Below are positions 17,969 through 27,021 of a stretch of DNA of 64,000 nt, piece after piece. How positions within the stretch are numbered: position 1 is the first letter of the stretch; the number at the start of each line of letters is the position of its first letter. The stretch lies in NCBI GenBank assembly GCA_040756655.1, contig JBFLYN010000002.1, positions 118,491-182,490 of the forward strand, in the 5' to 3' direction. The translations under genes and the position numbers were made by a program. The notes below the pieces were generated by a model that was given only the letters and a program-made list of their open reading frames with translations, ran no database searches and was not told where the DNA came from. Source of the DNA: JBFLYN01 sp040756655. GTDB lineage: Bacteria > Bacillota > Sulfobacillia > UBA8153.

Positions 17969-19426
17969 TTGAGCGACCCAAAACTCCAGCACGAGGCGCT
18001 GACTTTCGACGATGTCCTCCTGGTTCCCGGTTATTCTGAAGTCCTTCCCAAAGACGTTGACATCACCACCAATTTCACCCGCAACATCAAGATCAACATT
18101 CCCATGGTCAGCGCGTGCATGGACACGGTAACTGAGTCGCGTATGGCTATCGCGCTGGCCCGCGAGGGCGGCATCGGCGTCATCCACAAGAATATGACGG
18201 TCCAGCGGCAGGCGGCTGAAGTGGACAAGGTCAAGCGTTCAGAACACGGCGTCATCACCGACCCCATCTACCTTTCGCCCAAGCACACGGTGGCGGAAGC
18301 TTTGGAACTCATGGCCCGTTACCGCATCTCGGGCGTGCCCATTGTAGAGAACCAGCGCCTGGTCGGTATCCTCACCAACCGCGACATCCGGTTTGAGGAA
18401 AACTACGAAAAGCCAGTGTCCGAAGTTATGACCAAGGACGGGCTGATCACCGGGCCCGTCGGGACGACGCTGGCCGAGGCCAAGCAGATCCTGGCCCGCC
18501 ACAAGATCGAAAAACTGCCGCTGGTGGATGACCACGGCCAGCTCAAGGGCCTGATCACTCTCAAGGACATTGAGAAAGCCCAAAAGTACCCCAACTCGTC
18601 CAAGGATGCCGGCGGCAGGCTCCTGGTGGCGGCCGCTGTGGGTGCCTCGCCGGCCAGCCTTCACCGGGTAGAAGCACTGGTTGCCGCCGGCGCAGACGCC
18701 ATCGTGGTGGACAGCGCCCACGGGCACCACTGCGGCGTCATTGACTGCGTGCGCAAGATCAGGCAGCAATACCCGAACCTGGAAATAGTAGCAGGCAACG
18801 TGGCCACCGGCGAGGGAGCGCGGGCGCTGGTTGAGGCCGGGGCCAGCGCCGTGAAAGTCGGGGTGGGACCGGGTTCCATCTGCACCACCCGGGTGGTAAC
18901 CGGCATCGGGGTACCTCAGATCACGGCGCTACTGTCAGCCTGGAAAGCCGCAGCGGAGCACAATGTGCCCATCATCGCCGATGGTGGTGTAAAGTATTCG
19001 GGCGACATCACCAAGGCACTGGCGGCCGGGGCACAGAGCGTGATGATAGGCGGCCTGTTCGCGGGTGTTGAGGAAAGCCCGGGTGAAATGGAGATCTACC
19101 AGGGACGCTCGTTCAAGGTATACCGGGGCATGGGGTCGGTGGGTGCCATGCGCGAAGGCTCGACCGACCGGTACTTCCAAAACGAAGTATCCAAGCTGGT
19201 GCCCGAAGGCATAGAGGGCCGGGTGCCCTACCGCGGGCCGCTTTCCGAGACCGTGTACCAGCTGGTGGGGGGACTGCGGGCAGGTATGGGATACTGCGGC
19301 ACCGCCTCCATCAAGGAGCTACACGCAAAGGCCAGGTTTGTCCGGATCACTGGTGCCGGGCTGAGAGAAAGCCACCCTCACGACGTGCACATCACCAAAG
19401 AGGCTCCCAACTATACTCCGTTCTAA
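17969..19426 (+). CDS. guaB: Inosine-5'-monophosphate dehydrogenase
   Basis: Converts IMP to XMP with NAD, the committed step of guanine nucleotide synthesis. N-terminal LTFDDVLLVPGYSEVLP, two CBS domains at about residues 95-205, and the catalytic cysteine loop GPGSICTTRVVTG are all present; the C-terminal flap has YRGMGSVGAM and RVPYRGPLSE. Length with the chosen start is 485 aa, normal for the family. The start is TTG at 17969, with AAAGGAG about 11 bases upstream. Upstream in-frame codons back to 17816 give a non-homologous extension and are rejected. One of only three plus-strand genes; monocistronic, with its own promoter and terminator. Confidence 0.95.
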   Translation: MSDPKLQHEALTFDDVLLVPGYSEVLPKDVDITTNFTRNIKINIPMVSACMDTVTESRMAIALAREGGIGVIHKNMTVQRQAAEVDKVKRSEHGVITDPIYLSPKHTVAEALELMARYRISGVPIVENQRLVGILTNRDIRFEENYEKPVSEVMTKDGLITGPVGTTLAEAKQILARHKIEKLPLVDDHGQLKGLITLKDIEKAQKYPNSSKDAGGRLLVAAAVGASPASLHRVEALVAAGADAIVVDSAHGHHCGVIDCVRKIRQQYPNLEIVAGNVATGEGARALVEAGASAVKVGVGPGSICTTRVVTGIGVPQITALLSAWKAAAEHNVPIIADGGVKYSGDITKALAAGAQSVMIGGLFAGVEESPGEMEIYQGRSFKVYRGMGSVGAMREGSTDRYFQNEVSKLVPEGIEGRVPYRGPLSETVYQLVGGLRAGMGYCGTASIKELHAKARFVRITGAGLRESHPHDVHITKEAPNYTPF

Positions 19427-19439
19427 TAATCCGTTTATT

Positions 19440-19479
19440 AACAAGGCCGGGGCTTTCGGCCTTGTTTTCTTGTTTTCTT
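19440..19479 (+). terminator. guaB terminator
   Basis: AACAAGGCCG and CGGCCTTGTT form a perfect 10-bp stem around a 6-base loop, followed by a T-rich tail (TTCTTGTTTTC). Confidence 0.9.
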
Positions 19480-19584
19480 TGCTCCTCTCTTTGCCACATT
19501 ATTCTTGCTGCTAGGCAGGAAATCGGACATGAAGGGGAGAATAGTATGTGCTGATCCGGTACCGATTCCTGTCTTTCAAACTAC

Positions 19585-19720
19585 GGGAGGAGGTGGTGCT
19601 AAGAATGCACGAAAACCCGAGGTGGCTGGGGACCTAAGGTCCTAGATGTCCACACGGGACCGGAGGTCCCAGTTCGGACAGCCAGGGTGGCAGGGTAGGA
19701 GTACCTACCCTGTCTTCTTT
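19585..19720 (+). ncRNA. Candidate structured RNA or attenuator with 10-codon reading frame
   Basis: Unrecognised element between guaB and tldE. A strong ribosome binding site (GGGAGGAGGTGG) precedes ATG 19605-19607 and a 10-codon frame (MHENPRWLGT) whose TAA stop (19635-19637) is exactly the loop of hairpin GGACC-TAA-GGTCC. Next, TGTCC (19647-19651) pairs with GGACA (19676-19680) around a second hairpin GGGACC-GGA-GGTCCC (19656-19670), and TGGC (19623-19626) can close the set with GCCA (19681-19684). A 9-bp terminator CAGGGTAGG-AGTA-CCTACCCTG with T-rich tail follows (19691-19720). No downstream gene lies on the same strand, so a free-standing small RNA is more likely than a leader. I found no clear promoter. 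Confidence 0.5.
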
Positions 19721-19772
19721 GTGTCCACCTCACTGTGGGCGCCCCACCGGGACGCCCACCAGCTCGCGGAGG

Positions 19773-21113
19773 TTAGAAAGTAGTGCTGCCGGTAAAGGCA
19801 AAGTGGTTAACCTTGATGGCGGGGAGCACCGGGCAGAAGGTGCTCCACCAGTCCCGGGTAAGGCGGGCTGTGGGGGTGATGGCCTCAATGCGGCCAAATG
19901 CATCCAGGAGGCTTTGGGTAAAACGCAAGTTGTTTAACCTGGCTACGACTTGGCCATCCCGGATGAGGAAGGTGCCATCCCGGGTGGTGCCGGTGGCCAC
20001 CAGGCGCATGGGCTCCGGGCAGTGGGTGTAATGGAAACGAGTCACCAGCACCCCTTTTTGCGTGCCCTCCACCATCTCCTGGCGGGTGGTACCTCCCGTG
20101 GCCATGAACATGTTGCCGGGCATACCACCCCGGTAGTAGCCCCCGGACGAGTGCCCGGTGGATTTCCGGTGCTCCCGCCCGGCGGTGGAGGTATCGTAGA
20201 CCACCCCGCTGGCCACGCCCCGGTCGATGAGCACTACCTTTTGTTTGGGTACTCCCTCCAGGTCGAAAGGAGTGGCCAGCCCGGCCCCGTCCAGCCCATC
20301 GTCCCAGATGGTGACGTTTTCGCCCAGCACTTGCTCGCCCATGCGCCGGGCCATGAACGACCGGCCCTCCTGCTTGGCCAGGGCACCGAAGGCAAGGTAG
20401 CCAAAAAAGCGCACCAAGTCGGCCACGGCATACTCTTCGAATATGGTGTCATACTCACCGGGCTCTAACGATACGGCACCGGGTTTTAGAACCGCCCGGG
20501 CCAGGGCCTCCCCGGCGACGGCCTCCGGGTCGATGTGCGCCACGTCCCGGGCCAGCCTGTCCGCGTACCCGGTGTGGTCGCCGGCCGTCATTATGGTGCG
20601 AATAAAGGCCTGCGTCCCGCAGTGGTAGGCCCGGATACCCAGGGAATTACCCACGGCCAGTTCGCTCACTTCCGTGGAAAAGGTCCCCGCGCTTTCGACC
20701 CCGGCCTTTTCGGCCCGGCCTATGATGGCACCGCACCAGTCAGCCCTTTCCGCCGGGGTAAAATCCCCGGTCCGGGGAACATAGGCTTCCACCTCGGGCA
20801 GGGGCTCGGGCGCGGGCAGCGACTTCCAGTCCGGGTCAGGCTGGGAAAGACGCGCAAAGGCCAGCGCTCTTTCGACCACGTCCCGCAGCGAAGCATCGTC
20901 CAGCAGGTTGGTGGAGGCAGTCCCGGCTCGCTGGCCGTCGATGGCCTTCACGGTCAGTTCCACCTGATGCCGAGACAGGTTCTGGTGGATGTAGTTGGCG
21001 TTGAACCGGGTAAGTTCCAGTTTTTGAACGCTCAGGTTGACCTGGGTCTGCTCTGCCCGGGACATGGACAGGGCCCGGTCGACGACCTCCAGAGTAGACG
21101 CGCGTCCCATCAT
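19773..21113 (-). CDS. tldE: TldE/PmbA-like protein, non-catalytic partner of TldD metalloprotease
   Basis: 446 aa, TldD/PmbA family. It lacks the HExxxH zinc motif found in its neighbour, as expected for the TldE subunit. Conserved family segments include GVASGVVYDTSTAGREH and the end AIKVNHFAFTG. TldD and TldE form a heterodimer that degrades unfolded peptides and in some bacteria matures modified peptides. The start overlaps the tldD stop (two ATGs at 21113 and 21110 are possible). It is the last gene of the operon. Confidence 0.88.
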   Translation of the reverse strand: MMGRASTLEVVDRALSMSRAEQTQVNLSVQKLELTRFNANYIHQNLSRHQVELTVKAIDGQRAGTASTNLLDDASLRDVVERALAFARLSQPDPDWKSLPAPEPLPEVEAYVPRTGDFTPAERADWCGAIIGRAEKAGVESAGTFSTEVSELAVGNSLGIRAYHCGTQAFIRTIMTAGDHTGYADRLARDVAHIDPEAVAGEALARAVLKPGAVSLEPGEYDTIFEEYAVADLVRFFGYLAFGALAKQEGRSFMARRMGEQVLGENVTIWDDGLDGAGLATPFDLEGVPKQKVVLIDRGVASGVVYDTSTAGREHRKSTGHSSGGYYRGGMPGNMFMATGGTTRQEMVEGTQKGVLVTRFHYTHCPEPMRLVATGTTRDGTFLIRDGQVVARLNNLRFTQSLLDAFGRIEAITPTARLTRDWWSTFCPVLPAIKVNHFAFTGSTTF

Positions 21114-22537
21114 TGCCCCACACCTACCTTAATCCGGCGGAACCTGGCCGGGGTTGCACCGTGACCCACGTGGATGGACTGCACGGGCTCGCCCTTGGCG
21201 CATCCCGGCAGCCCGTACACCTTCCAGGTTTCCGGCCCCGCCACGGCATCGCACGAGTTCCAAAACTCCGGGGTCATGGAAGTGTAAGCCGGGTTTTTGA
21301 GCATGCGGCCCAAGGACCCGTTCACCACCTCATAGGCTACCTCCTGGCCGAAGTGGAAATTGAGGCGCTTGTCGTCTAGACTCCAGCTCTTGGGGCTGTC
21401 CACGTATATGCCCTGCTTGGTGTCGCCGATGATCTCATCGAGAGTCCAGTCCCCGGGCTCAAGATTGATGTTGGTCATACGGATGAGTGGGATGTTCTGC
21501 CAGCCCACTGCCCGCATAGTGCCGTTGGACTCTTGACCGAACATACCGGCCGTCTCCCGGGATGTGAGATAGTCTACGAACCTGCCCCGGTCCACTATGG
21601 TAGTACGCTGGGCCGGCACTCCCTCGTCGTCATACCCGAATGACCCAAAGGCTCCCGGGATGGTAGCATCAGCAGTAAGGGTGACTGCCTCGGAGCCATA
21701 CTGGAAGATCCCGTGCTTTTCCAGGGTGAGAAAGGACGTACCGGCAAAGGTGGCCTCACTCCCCATGACCCGGTCCAGTTCGATGGGGTGCCCGCACGAT
21801 TCGTGGACTTGGAGGGCTACCATGGAGCCTCCGCAAATAAGGTCAGTGACTCCGGCCGGGCAGGAGGCGGCGTCCAACAGGGCCCCGGCCTCCCAGGCCA
21901 CCGCCAGGGCCTTGGTGGGCAGGTCGAGTTCGTCGATGAACTCATAGCCGCGAGTGGCATAGTCGGAAAAGGAGCGGGTCTGTACATCCTGGGAGTTCCG
22001 GGCCACGGCCGACAGGGCCGCTCCGGACTCAACGATGTCCTGGGTGATGTAGGCTCCTTCCGAAGACGCAAAGGTCTTTTCCGTCCGGAAAATGCTCATC
22101 CCGGCCCGGGCCAGGCCGATATGCTCTCCCCGGCGCATGGCATTCACTGCATCCTTCAGAAGCTCGATGCGTGCCTCTAACTTGACCTCAAAGGGATCCT
22201 GCACCACTGGGGTCTGGTAGTGATCCACCACCGGCTGCACCGGCGCTAGAGTTACCCCGCCCTTTTGGCAGCGTGCGCTTGCCCGGGCGACGCCCACGGC
22301 CCGTTCCACTACCTCCTCGAGGCCACCGGGACAGTGGCCCGGCCGGGAGGCAAAGCCCCACGCTCCGTTATAGAGCACGCGCACCCCAAAACCTGCGTCG
22401 GTCCGGGCAGACAGCGTCTCCACTGCATCGTTCTTCAGGCCGACCGATTCGGTCTGGGTCTTTACAAAACGGATATCGGCATAGCCGGCACCCCGCCTCT
22501 GTGCCAGCGCCAGGAGCTCCTCCAGTCTCTTCTGCAT
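21110..22537 (-). CDS. tldD: TldD metalloprotease subunit
   Basis: 475 aa with the zinc-binding HExxxH motif in VHESCGHPIELD, followed by the conserved GFGSFGYDDEGV-type region and a C-terminal cysteine-containing segment (GLPGCAKGEPVQSIHVGHG). It probably works with the adjacent TldE as a cytoplasmic protease for small or unfolded peptides. It follows three M42 aminopeptidase genes in the same direction, only 12 bases after the last, so this whole stretch is a peptide-degradation operon. Confidence 0.92.
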   Translation of the reverse strand: MQKRLEELLALAQRRGAGYADIRFVKTQTESVGLKNDAVETLSARTDAGFGVRVLYNGAWGFASRPGHCPGGLEEVVERAVGVARASARCQKGGVTLAPVQPVVDHYQTPVVQDPFEVKLEARIELLKDAVNAMRRGEHIGLARAGMSIFRTEKTFASSEGAYITQDIVESGAALSAVARNSQDVQTRSFSDYATRGYEFIDELDLPTKALAVAWEAGALLDAASCPAGVTDLICGGSMVALQVHESCGHPIELDRVMGSEATFAGTSFLTLEKHGIFQYGSEAVTLTADATIPGAFGSFGYDDEGVPAQRTTIVDRGRFVDYLTSRETAGMFGQESNGTMRAVGWQNIPLIRMTNINLEPGDWTLDEIIGDTKQGIYVDSPKSWSLDDKRLNFHFGQEVAYEVVNGSLGRMLKNPAYTSMTPEFWNSCDAVAGPETWKVYGLPGCAKGEPVQSIHVGHGATPARFRRIKVGVGQ

Positions 22538-22549
22538 GCTGTCACCCCA

Positions 22550-23545
22550 CTAGAACCTGAGTTCTCCTTCCAAGGTCTTCACCAGCAGGTCCACGCAAGC
22601 CCGCACATCATTCATGTCCACCATCTCCGAGGGGGTATGGATATAACGTGAAGGAATGGAGATGACGCCCGCCGGGACTCCGGCCCGGGCCACTTGGATG
22701 GATGCAGCATCGGTGCCACCCATCTCCAGGACCTCTAGCTGGTGGGGGATCTGGTGGGCCTTGGCCATCTCCACTAGGTGTCTTCTCAGGCCCGGATGAC
22801 AGATGAGGCTGGAGTCCGTGACCTTGATGGCAGCACCCTTGCCCAAGGACACCTCCATGGTGCGGCTCTTGGGCGTATCGCCTACCCGGGTCACATCCAA
22901 CGCAATGCCCACATCCGGTTCGATGCCGTAGGCCGAAGTGCGGGCTCCGCGCAGCCCCACCTCCTCCTGGACGGTAAATACCGCCCACACCTGGTGCGGG
23001 CAGGACCCAAGCTCCCGTAGCGCCTGCACCAGGATGGCGCACCCGATGCGGTCGTCCATTGCCTTGGCCACCACCCGGTCGCCCAGATCCTGGAACGGGC
23101 CGTAGAACACTCCCATGTCTCCTATCCCCACCTGCGACTCAGCCCTGGAGCGGTCGGCGGCGCCGATGTCGATGAACATCTTCTGAAGCTTGAGGTCCTT
23201 GGGTTCGTCAACAGGTTCCGAGCTGATCACACCGGTGGTACCCCCGGCAAACACCACTCGCTTGCCCAGCAGGGCATGGGGATTTAGACCTCCGATGTTG
23301 GAGAACCTGATGAACCCCTGGTCGTCGATGGCGGTGATGATCACTCCGATCTCGTCCATGTGAGCAGCCAGCATCACTCGCTTGCCGTTGCCGTTCCCTT
23401 TCCTGAAGGCAATGAGGTTACCCAGGGCGTCGGTGCGTAGTTCGTCTACCAGTCCCTGGACCTCGCCAGCGATGACTTCGCGAACCAGTTCCTCGCTTCC
23501 CGCGGGTCCGAAGGCCTCGGTGAGCCTTTTGACAAGATCCTTCAT
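22550..23545 (-). CDS. M42 family metallo-aminopeptidase (third of three)
   Basis: 331 aa. Dinuclear metal site motifs are in order: AAHMDEIG, AMDDRIG, QEEVGLRG, ALDVTRVGD and IPSRYIHTP. M42 (TET/CelM/FrvX-like) enzymes are usually dodecameric cytoplasmic aminopeptidases trimming short peptides. It overlaps the preceding paralogue by ATGA, with GGGAGG about 9 bases before its ATG. The three paralogues probably differ in residue preference (acidic, basic, hydrophobic), as in archaeal TET sets. That is inference. Confidence 0.9.
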   Translation of the reverse strand: MKDLVKRLTEAFGPAGSEELVREVIAGEVQGLVDELRTDALGNLIAFRKGNGNGKRVMLAAHMDEIGVIITAIDDQGFIRFSNIGGLNPHALLGKRVVFAGGTTGVISSEPVDEPKDLKLQKMFIDIGAADRSRAESQVGIGDMGVFYGPFQDLGDRVVAKAMDDRIGCAILVQALRELGSCPHQVWAVFTVQEEVGLRGARTSAYGIEPDVGIALDVTRVGDTPKSRTMEVSLGKGAAIKVTDSSLICHPGLRRHLVEMAKAHQIPHQLEVLEMGGTDAASIQVARAGVPAGVISIPSRYIHTPSEMVDMNDVRACVDLLVKTLEGELRF

Positions 23546-24564
23546 GGCCTAAAACCTCCCTCAACGCTTCTGAGAAACAGGGTGAGCAGCTTCACGGTGT
23601 TCTGGAAATCTTCCAGGCTGGCCACGCTGACCGGGCTGTGTATATACCTGCACGGCACCGCTATCCCGGCCGAAGGCACGCCCTCTCGGGCAAGGTGAAT
23701 GCGCCCCGCGTCAGTAGCCCCGACCGTGGTGCGCCGGAACTGGTAAGGCACATTGCTCTCCCTGGCCAACCTGATCAGTTCCCTGAGCATTGCCCGGTTG
23801 GGCAACGTGCCGGCATCGGCTATGGTCAGGGCCGGGCCCCGGCCCAGGGCCGTCACCTGGGCCTCCGCGTCCACCCCGGGCACGTCGGCACAAACGGTCC
23901 CTTCTACGGCAAGCCCCAGCTGGGGGTTCACCCGGTAGGCGGAAACCGCAGCTCCCCGCAAACCCACTTCCTCCTGGACGGTGAAGCAACCATAGACCGG
24001 GAGGTTGAAGTCCTCCTTGAGCAAGGAGATAAGCACTGCGCAACCAATCCGGTCGTCCAGGGCCTTGCCTTTGACCAGTCCTTCTCCGAACTCTGAATAG
24101 GCGGTATCGAACACTGCATACTCCCCGAGTTGGACCTTCTTCTCCGCCTCTTCCTTGCTCTTGGCCCCGATATCTATGTACAGCTGGTCGTGACGCAGGG
24201 GCGTTTCGCGTTCTTTGGGTTCCTGCAAGTGGATGGCCTTGGCCCCGATGACGCCCGGGATCCGGTCTTTGCCAATGCGGACTCCCTTGGAGACCAGGAC
24301 CCGGTCGTCGATCCCCCCTACCTTGCGGAATTTGAGCATGCCGCTTCTTTCATAGCCAGAGATCATGAGGCCCACTTCGTCCATGTGGGCAGCCAGCATC
24401 ACCCTAGGTCCGGGCGCGCCCGGGTTCTTGACGGCAATAAGGTTACCTATAGTGTCACCCTCGAGCCGATGCACCGACCCTTCCAGTTCGGCTCGGATGA
24501 TGGCCCGTACCTCTTGCTCTTGCCCGGATATCCCTGCCGCTTCGCTGAGCCTTCTCAGGACCAT
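23542..24564 (-). CDS. M42 family metallo-aminopeptidase (second of three)
   Basis: 340 aa. Motifs: AAHMDEVG, ALDDRIG, VQEEVGLRG, AVEGTVCADVPG (Glu in the fourth ligand position, a common M42 variant) and VPCRYIHSP. The frame is open back to 24735, but the ATG at 24564 is preceded by GGAGGG and starts exactly where the M42 fold begins, so the longer version is rejected. It overlaps the stop of the upstream paralogue by 10 bases. Confidence 0.9.
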   Translation of the reverse strand: MVLRRLSEAAGISGQEQEVRAIIRAELEGSVHRLEGDTIGNLIAVKNPGAPGPRVMLAAHMDEVGLMISGYERSGMLKFRKVGGIDDRVLVSKGVRIGKDRIPGVIGAKAIHLQEPKERETPLRHDQLYIDIGAKSKEEAEKKVQLGEYAVFDTAYSEFGEGLVKGKALDDRIGCAVLISLLKEDFNLPVYGCFTVQEEVGLRGAAVSAYRVNPQLGLAVEGTVCADVPGVDAEAQVTALGRGPALTIADAGTLPNRAMLRELIRLARESNVPYQFRRTTVGATDAGRIHLAREGVPSAGIAVPCRYIHSPVSVASLEDFQNTVKLLTLFLRSVEGGFRP

Positions 24565-25610
24565 GTCAATCCCTCCACAAATGAACGATCCACGGTCGCG
24601 ATAAAGAAGGCCAGGAGTTTCCCGGCTCGTTCTAGGTCGGAAAAGCTTAGGGTCTCCACGGACGTGTGCATGTAGCGTAGCGGGATCGACACCAGCCCGG
24701 TAGGCACCCCGCTGCGGGAGACCTGCATGTTCCAAGCGTCAGTCCCGCTGTTGCCCGGCACCACCTCGGTACTAACTGGAACCCCGGCATCTTTGGCGGC
24801 CTTCTGCAGAAGCTCGTGGATCTTGGGATGGATATTGGGACCGATGGCCAGGGCCGGGCCCTTGTCCAGGGGAGAGGTGTGGTCCTCGGGGACACCCGGG
24901 CTATCACCGTGGCCCACATCAATGGCGATACCTACGTCGGGGACGATGTCATAAGTGCTGACTATGGCCCCCTTGCCCCCGATCTCTTCTTGAGCCGTGG
25001 CCACGGCGTAGACATCGGCCTGCACCTGCAGGCGCTTGAGCCATTCCAGGCATATGTACATTGCCACCACCCCACACCGGTCGTCCAGGGATTTCCCGGA
25101 AACCAGTCCGTTGGCTAGTTCGATATACGGGCGGTGGAAAGTGACCAGGTCTCCTATGGCGATTGCTTCCTGGGCCCGCTCCCTATCCAGGCCTACATCG
25201 ACAAACAGGTCCTCGATCTTCAGGGCCTTGGCGGATTCACCCGGCTCGAGCAGGTGGGGCGGCTTGGTCCCAATGATGCCTGCCAGCGGGCGGCGGCCGT
25301 GGACCATCACCTCCATACCGGGCAGGATGCGTTTGTCCATCCCGCCCACTCGGGTCAAGCGCAGAAATCCCTGTTCATCGATTTTGGTCACCATCATACC
25401 GATCTCATCCAGGTGTGCGGCCAGCATCACCGACGGGCGCGGCGGCGGACCTGATCCATCCTTCCTGGCGATGAAACTACCAAGAACATCTGTACGGACC
25501 TCATCCACCAATGGCTCGAAAGCCTCCCGCAACAGCGGTTCCAGTTCCTGTTCAAACCCGGAAACCCCGGCAGCCTCTGAGAGTGCCTTCAGGAGCTGTC
25601 TGGCGTCCAA
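24555..25610 (-). CDS. M42 family metallo-aminopeptidase (first of three)
   Basis: 351 aa. Motifs: LAAHLDEIG, SLDDRCG, AQEEIGGKG, AIDVGHGDSPG and IPLRYMHTS. The frame is open back to 25736, but the TTG at 25610 has AAAGGAGG with an 8-base spacer and matches the N-termini of the two paralogues, so the TTG is chosen. First gene of a five-gene peptide-degradation operon ending with tldE. Confidence 0.88.
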   Translation of the reverse strand: MDARQLLKALSEAAGVSGFEQELEPLLREAFEPLVDEVRTDVLGSFIARKDGSGPPPRPSVMLAAHLDEIGMMVTKIDEQGFLRLTRVGGMDKRILPGMEVMVHGRRPLAGIIGTKPPHLLEPGESAKALKIEDLFVDVGLDRERAQEAIAIGDLVTFHRPYIELANGLVSGKSLDDRCGVVAMYICLEWLKRLQVQADVYAVATAQEEIGGKGAIVSTYDIVPDVGIAIDVGHGDSPGVPEDHTSPLDKGPALAIGPNIHPKIHELLQKAAKDAGVPVSTEVVPGNSGTDAWNMQVSRSGVPTGLVSIPLRYMHTSVETLSFSDLERAGKLLAFFIATVDRSFVEGLTWS

Positions 25611-25683
25611 GAGCTGTGCCTCCTTTCGCGAGCGAAGGTTCCAAAGACGCGTCCAAATCATACCCTTTCGATTACCAAACCAA

Positions 25684-27021
25684 CTATTCCTGCTCCTGGT
25701 TAGGACGCGGGATGACACACAAGATGCCGGTCTCACGCTCGATTTCCCGGTAGGACCGCCCGGTCAAGTCCCGGTTCCAGGGGTCAAAGGCCCTGGGCGG
25801 CAACAGCAGAAGGTCGGTGCCGGGAGGCGGCGGGTGTTCTCGAAAGTGGGCCACCACATCGCCGGTAGTGAGCAGCCCGGCACAGGCGATGGACCCTCCA
25901 AAGAAGCTTGACGGCACCGGGCGCACCCCGGCGGCGATGCCTGCCCGGGCCAGTCCCAGGCGCAAGATCCTCCCGCCCAGCCGGGAAGTGATCACCAGGG
26001 GTTGCCGGGCTCCGACCACGGACTCAGCAATGCCAGCCACGTCGCCAACGGCCAGGTCCCAGCATAGGACCATGCCTGCCGGCTGGCCTGGGGATTTGGC
26101 CAGGGTGAACTGGCCGCTTTTGCCCTTCACCGTCACTTTGGGATCCCGGCTTTTCACCAGACGGGCGAAAGCATCCACCCGAGAAAACGGCTTGCTCCCA
26201 TCTATGGTTTCCACAAGGTCCCCGGCCTGGATCCCGGCGGACTGGGCCGGAGAACCTGAGACTACGCCCTCCACCACCGCCCGGAGGTCCCGAGGATGGG
26301 GCGGCTCCAAGATCACAGGAATCCCGGTATTGGCCCTTAGTTGTGCAACTAGCTGCTCCAAGCGCCGGCGGGTGCCCGGGCGGGGCACCAAGGCAGCGGG
26401 AGTAAGGCGGGTAAAGCCAGGCTCCATAACACGGATACATGAAGCGCCCCGTCCGGCTAGGAACAGGACGGTTTCGGCCACATCGTCATATCCCACCAGC
26501 TCTGGAAGTGCCACCAGGCTGCCTTCAAAGGTAATGCCCAGCCTGGCAGCCAGTTCGACAGCTTCCAGGCCGGCAGCGGCGTTGGTATCCCCCATGATCT
26601 GGGATCGCACGCGCGGGTTGGCGCTGTTGAGAGAGATGACCAGCTCCACGCCCAGGCGTGCCATAATGCTGGCAGTGCGGGCATCCAACAGCGACCCGTT
26701 GGTAGTCAGGCGGACCCGCCTGCCGGGCAAACGGTTACCGATGGCTTCCAGGATGGGGACGAGGTCCGGGTGGGTCAGGGGTTCGCCTTCGTTGATGCGG
26801 GTGACCGATTCACCAATGATGATCTTCTCTGCCCCGGCCAGCCAGTCCAGGCTGGCTACGACCTCGTCCAGGGGCCGGGGGGGCAGGTGGTGAATCTCGA
26901 CCCCTGGGGGGTTAAAGCGGTGGCTGCAGAACACACACGCAGCATTACAGTGTGAAGTCAGCGGCAAAACCCCTTCACGGGCCGCCGCATACAGCAGTGC
27001 TTCGCGGGAAGGCCCACTCAC
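25684..27021 (-). CDS. Radical SAM protein with internal PDZ and DUF512-like end
   Basis: 445 aa. CX3CX2C of a radical SAM cluster is at Cys25, Cys29 and Cys32 (CNAACVFC), followed by the NEGEPLTHPD motif and a TIM-barrel-like half. Residues about 235-305 look like a PDZ domain (VVSGSPAQSAGIQAGDLVETI). The C-terminal part (CAGLLTTGDVVAHF ... LLLLPPRAFDPW ... EIERETGI) resembles the end of DUF512 proteins. In ordinary DUF512 proteins PDZ comes first, so this order is unusual. Substrate unknown. ATGA overlap with the acetyltransferase gene upstream. Confidence 0.75.
   Translation of the reverse strand: MSGPSREALLYAAAREGVLPLTSHCNAACVFCSHRFNPPGVEIHHLPPRPLDEVVASLDWLAGAEKIIIGESVTRINEGEPLTHPDLVPILEAIGNRLPGRRVRLTTNGSLLDARTASIMARLGVELVISLNSANPRVRSQIMGDTNAAAGLEAVELAARLGITFEGSLVALPELVGYDDVAETVLFLAGRGASCIRVMEPGFTRLTPAALVPRPGTRRRLEQLVAQLRANTGIPVILEPPHPRDLRAVVEGVVSGSPAQSAGIQAGDLVETIDGSKPFSRVDAFARLVKSRDPKVTVKGKSGQFTLAKSPGQPAGMVLCWDLAVGDVAGIAESVVGARQPLVITSRLGGRILRLGLARAGIAAGVRPVPSSFFGGSIACAGLLTTGDVVAHFREHPPPPGTDLLLLPPRAFDPWNRDLTGRSYREIERETGILCVIPRPNQEQE

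Noticed and set aside
19681..19699. T-box-like AGGGTGG stretch
   Set aside because: The following bases do not match the ACCGCG part of the T-box, and no same-strand biosynthetic or tRNA-synthetase gene follows.
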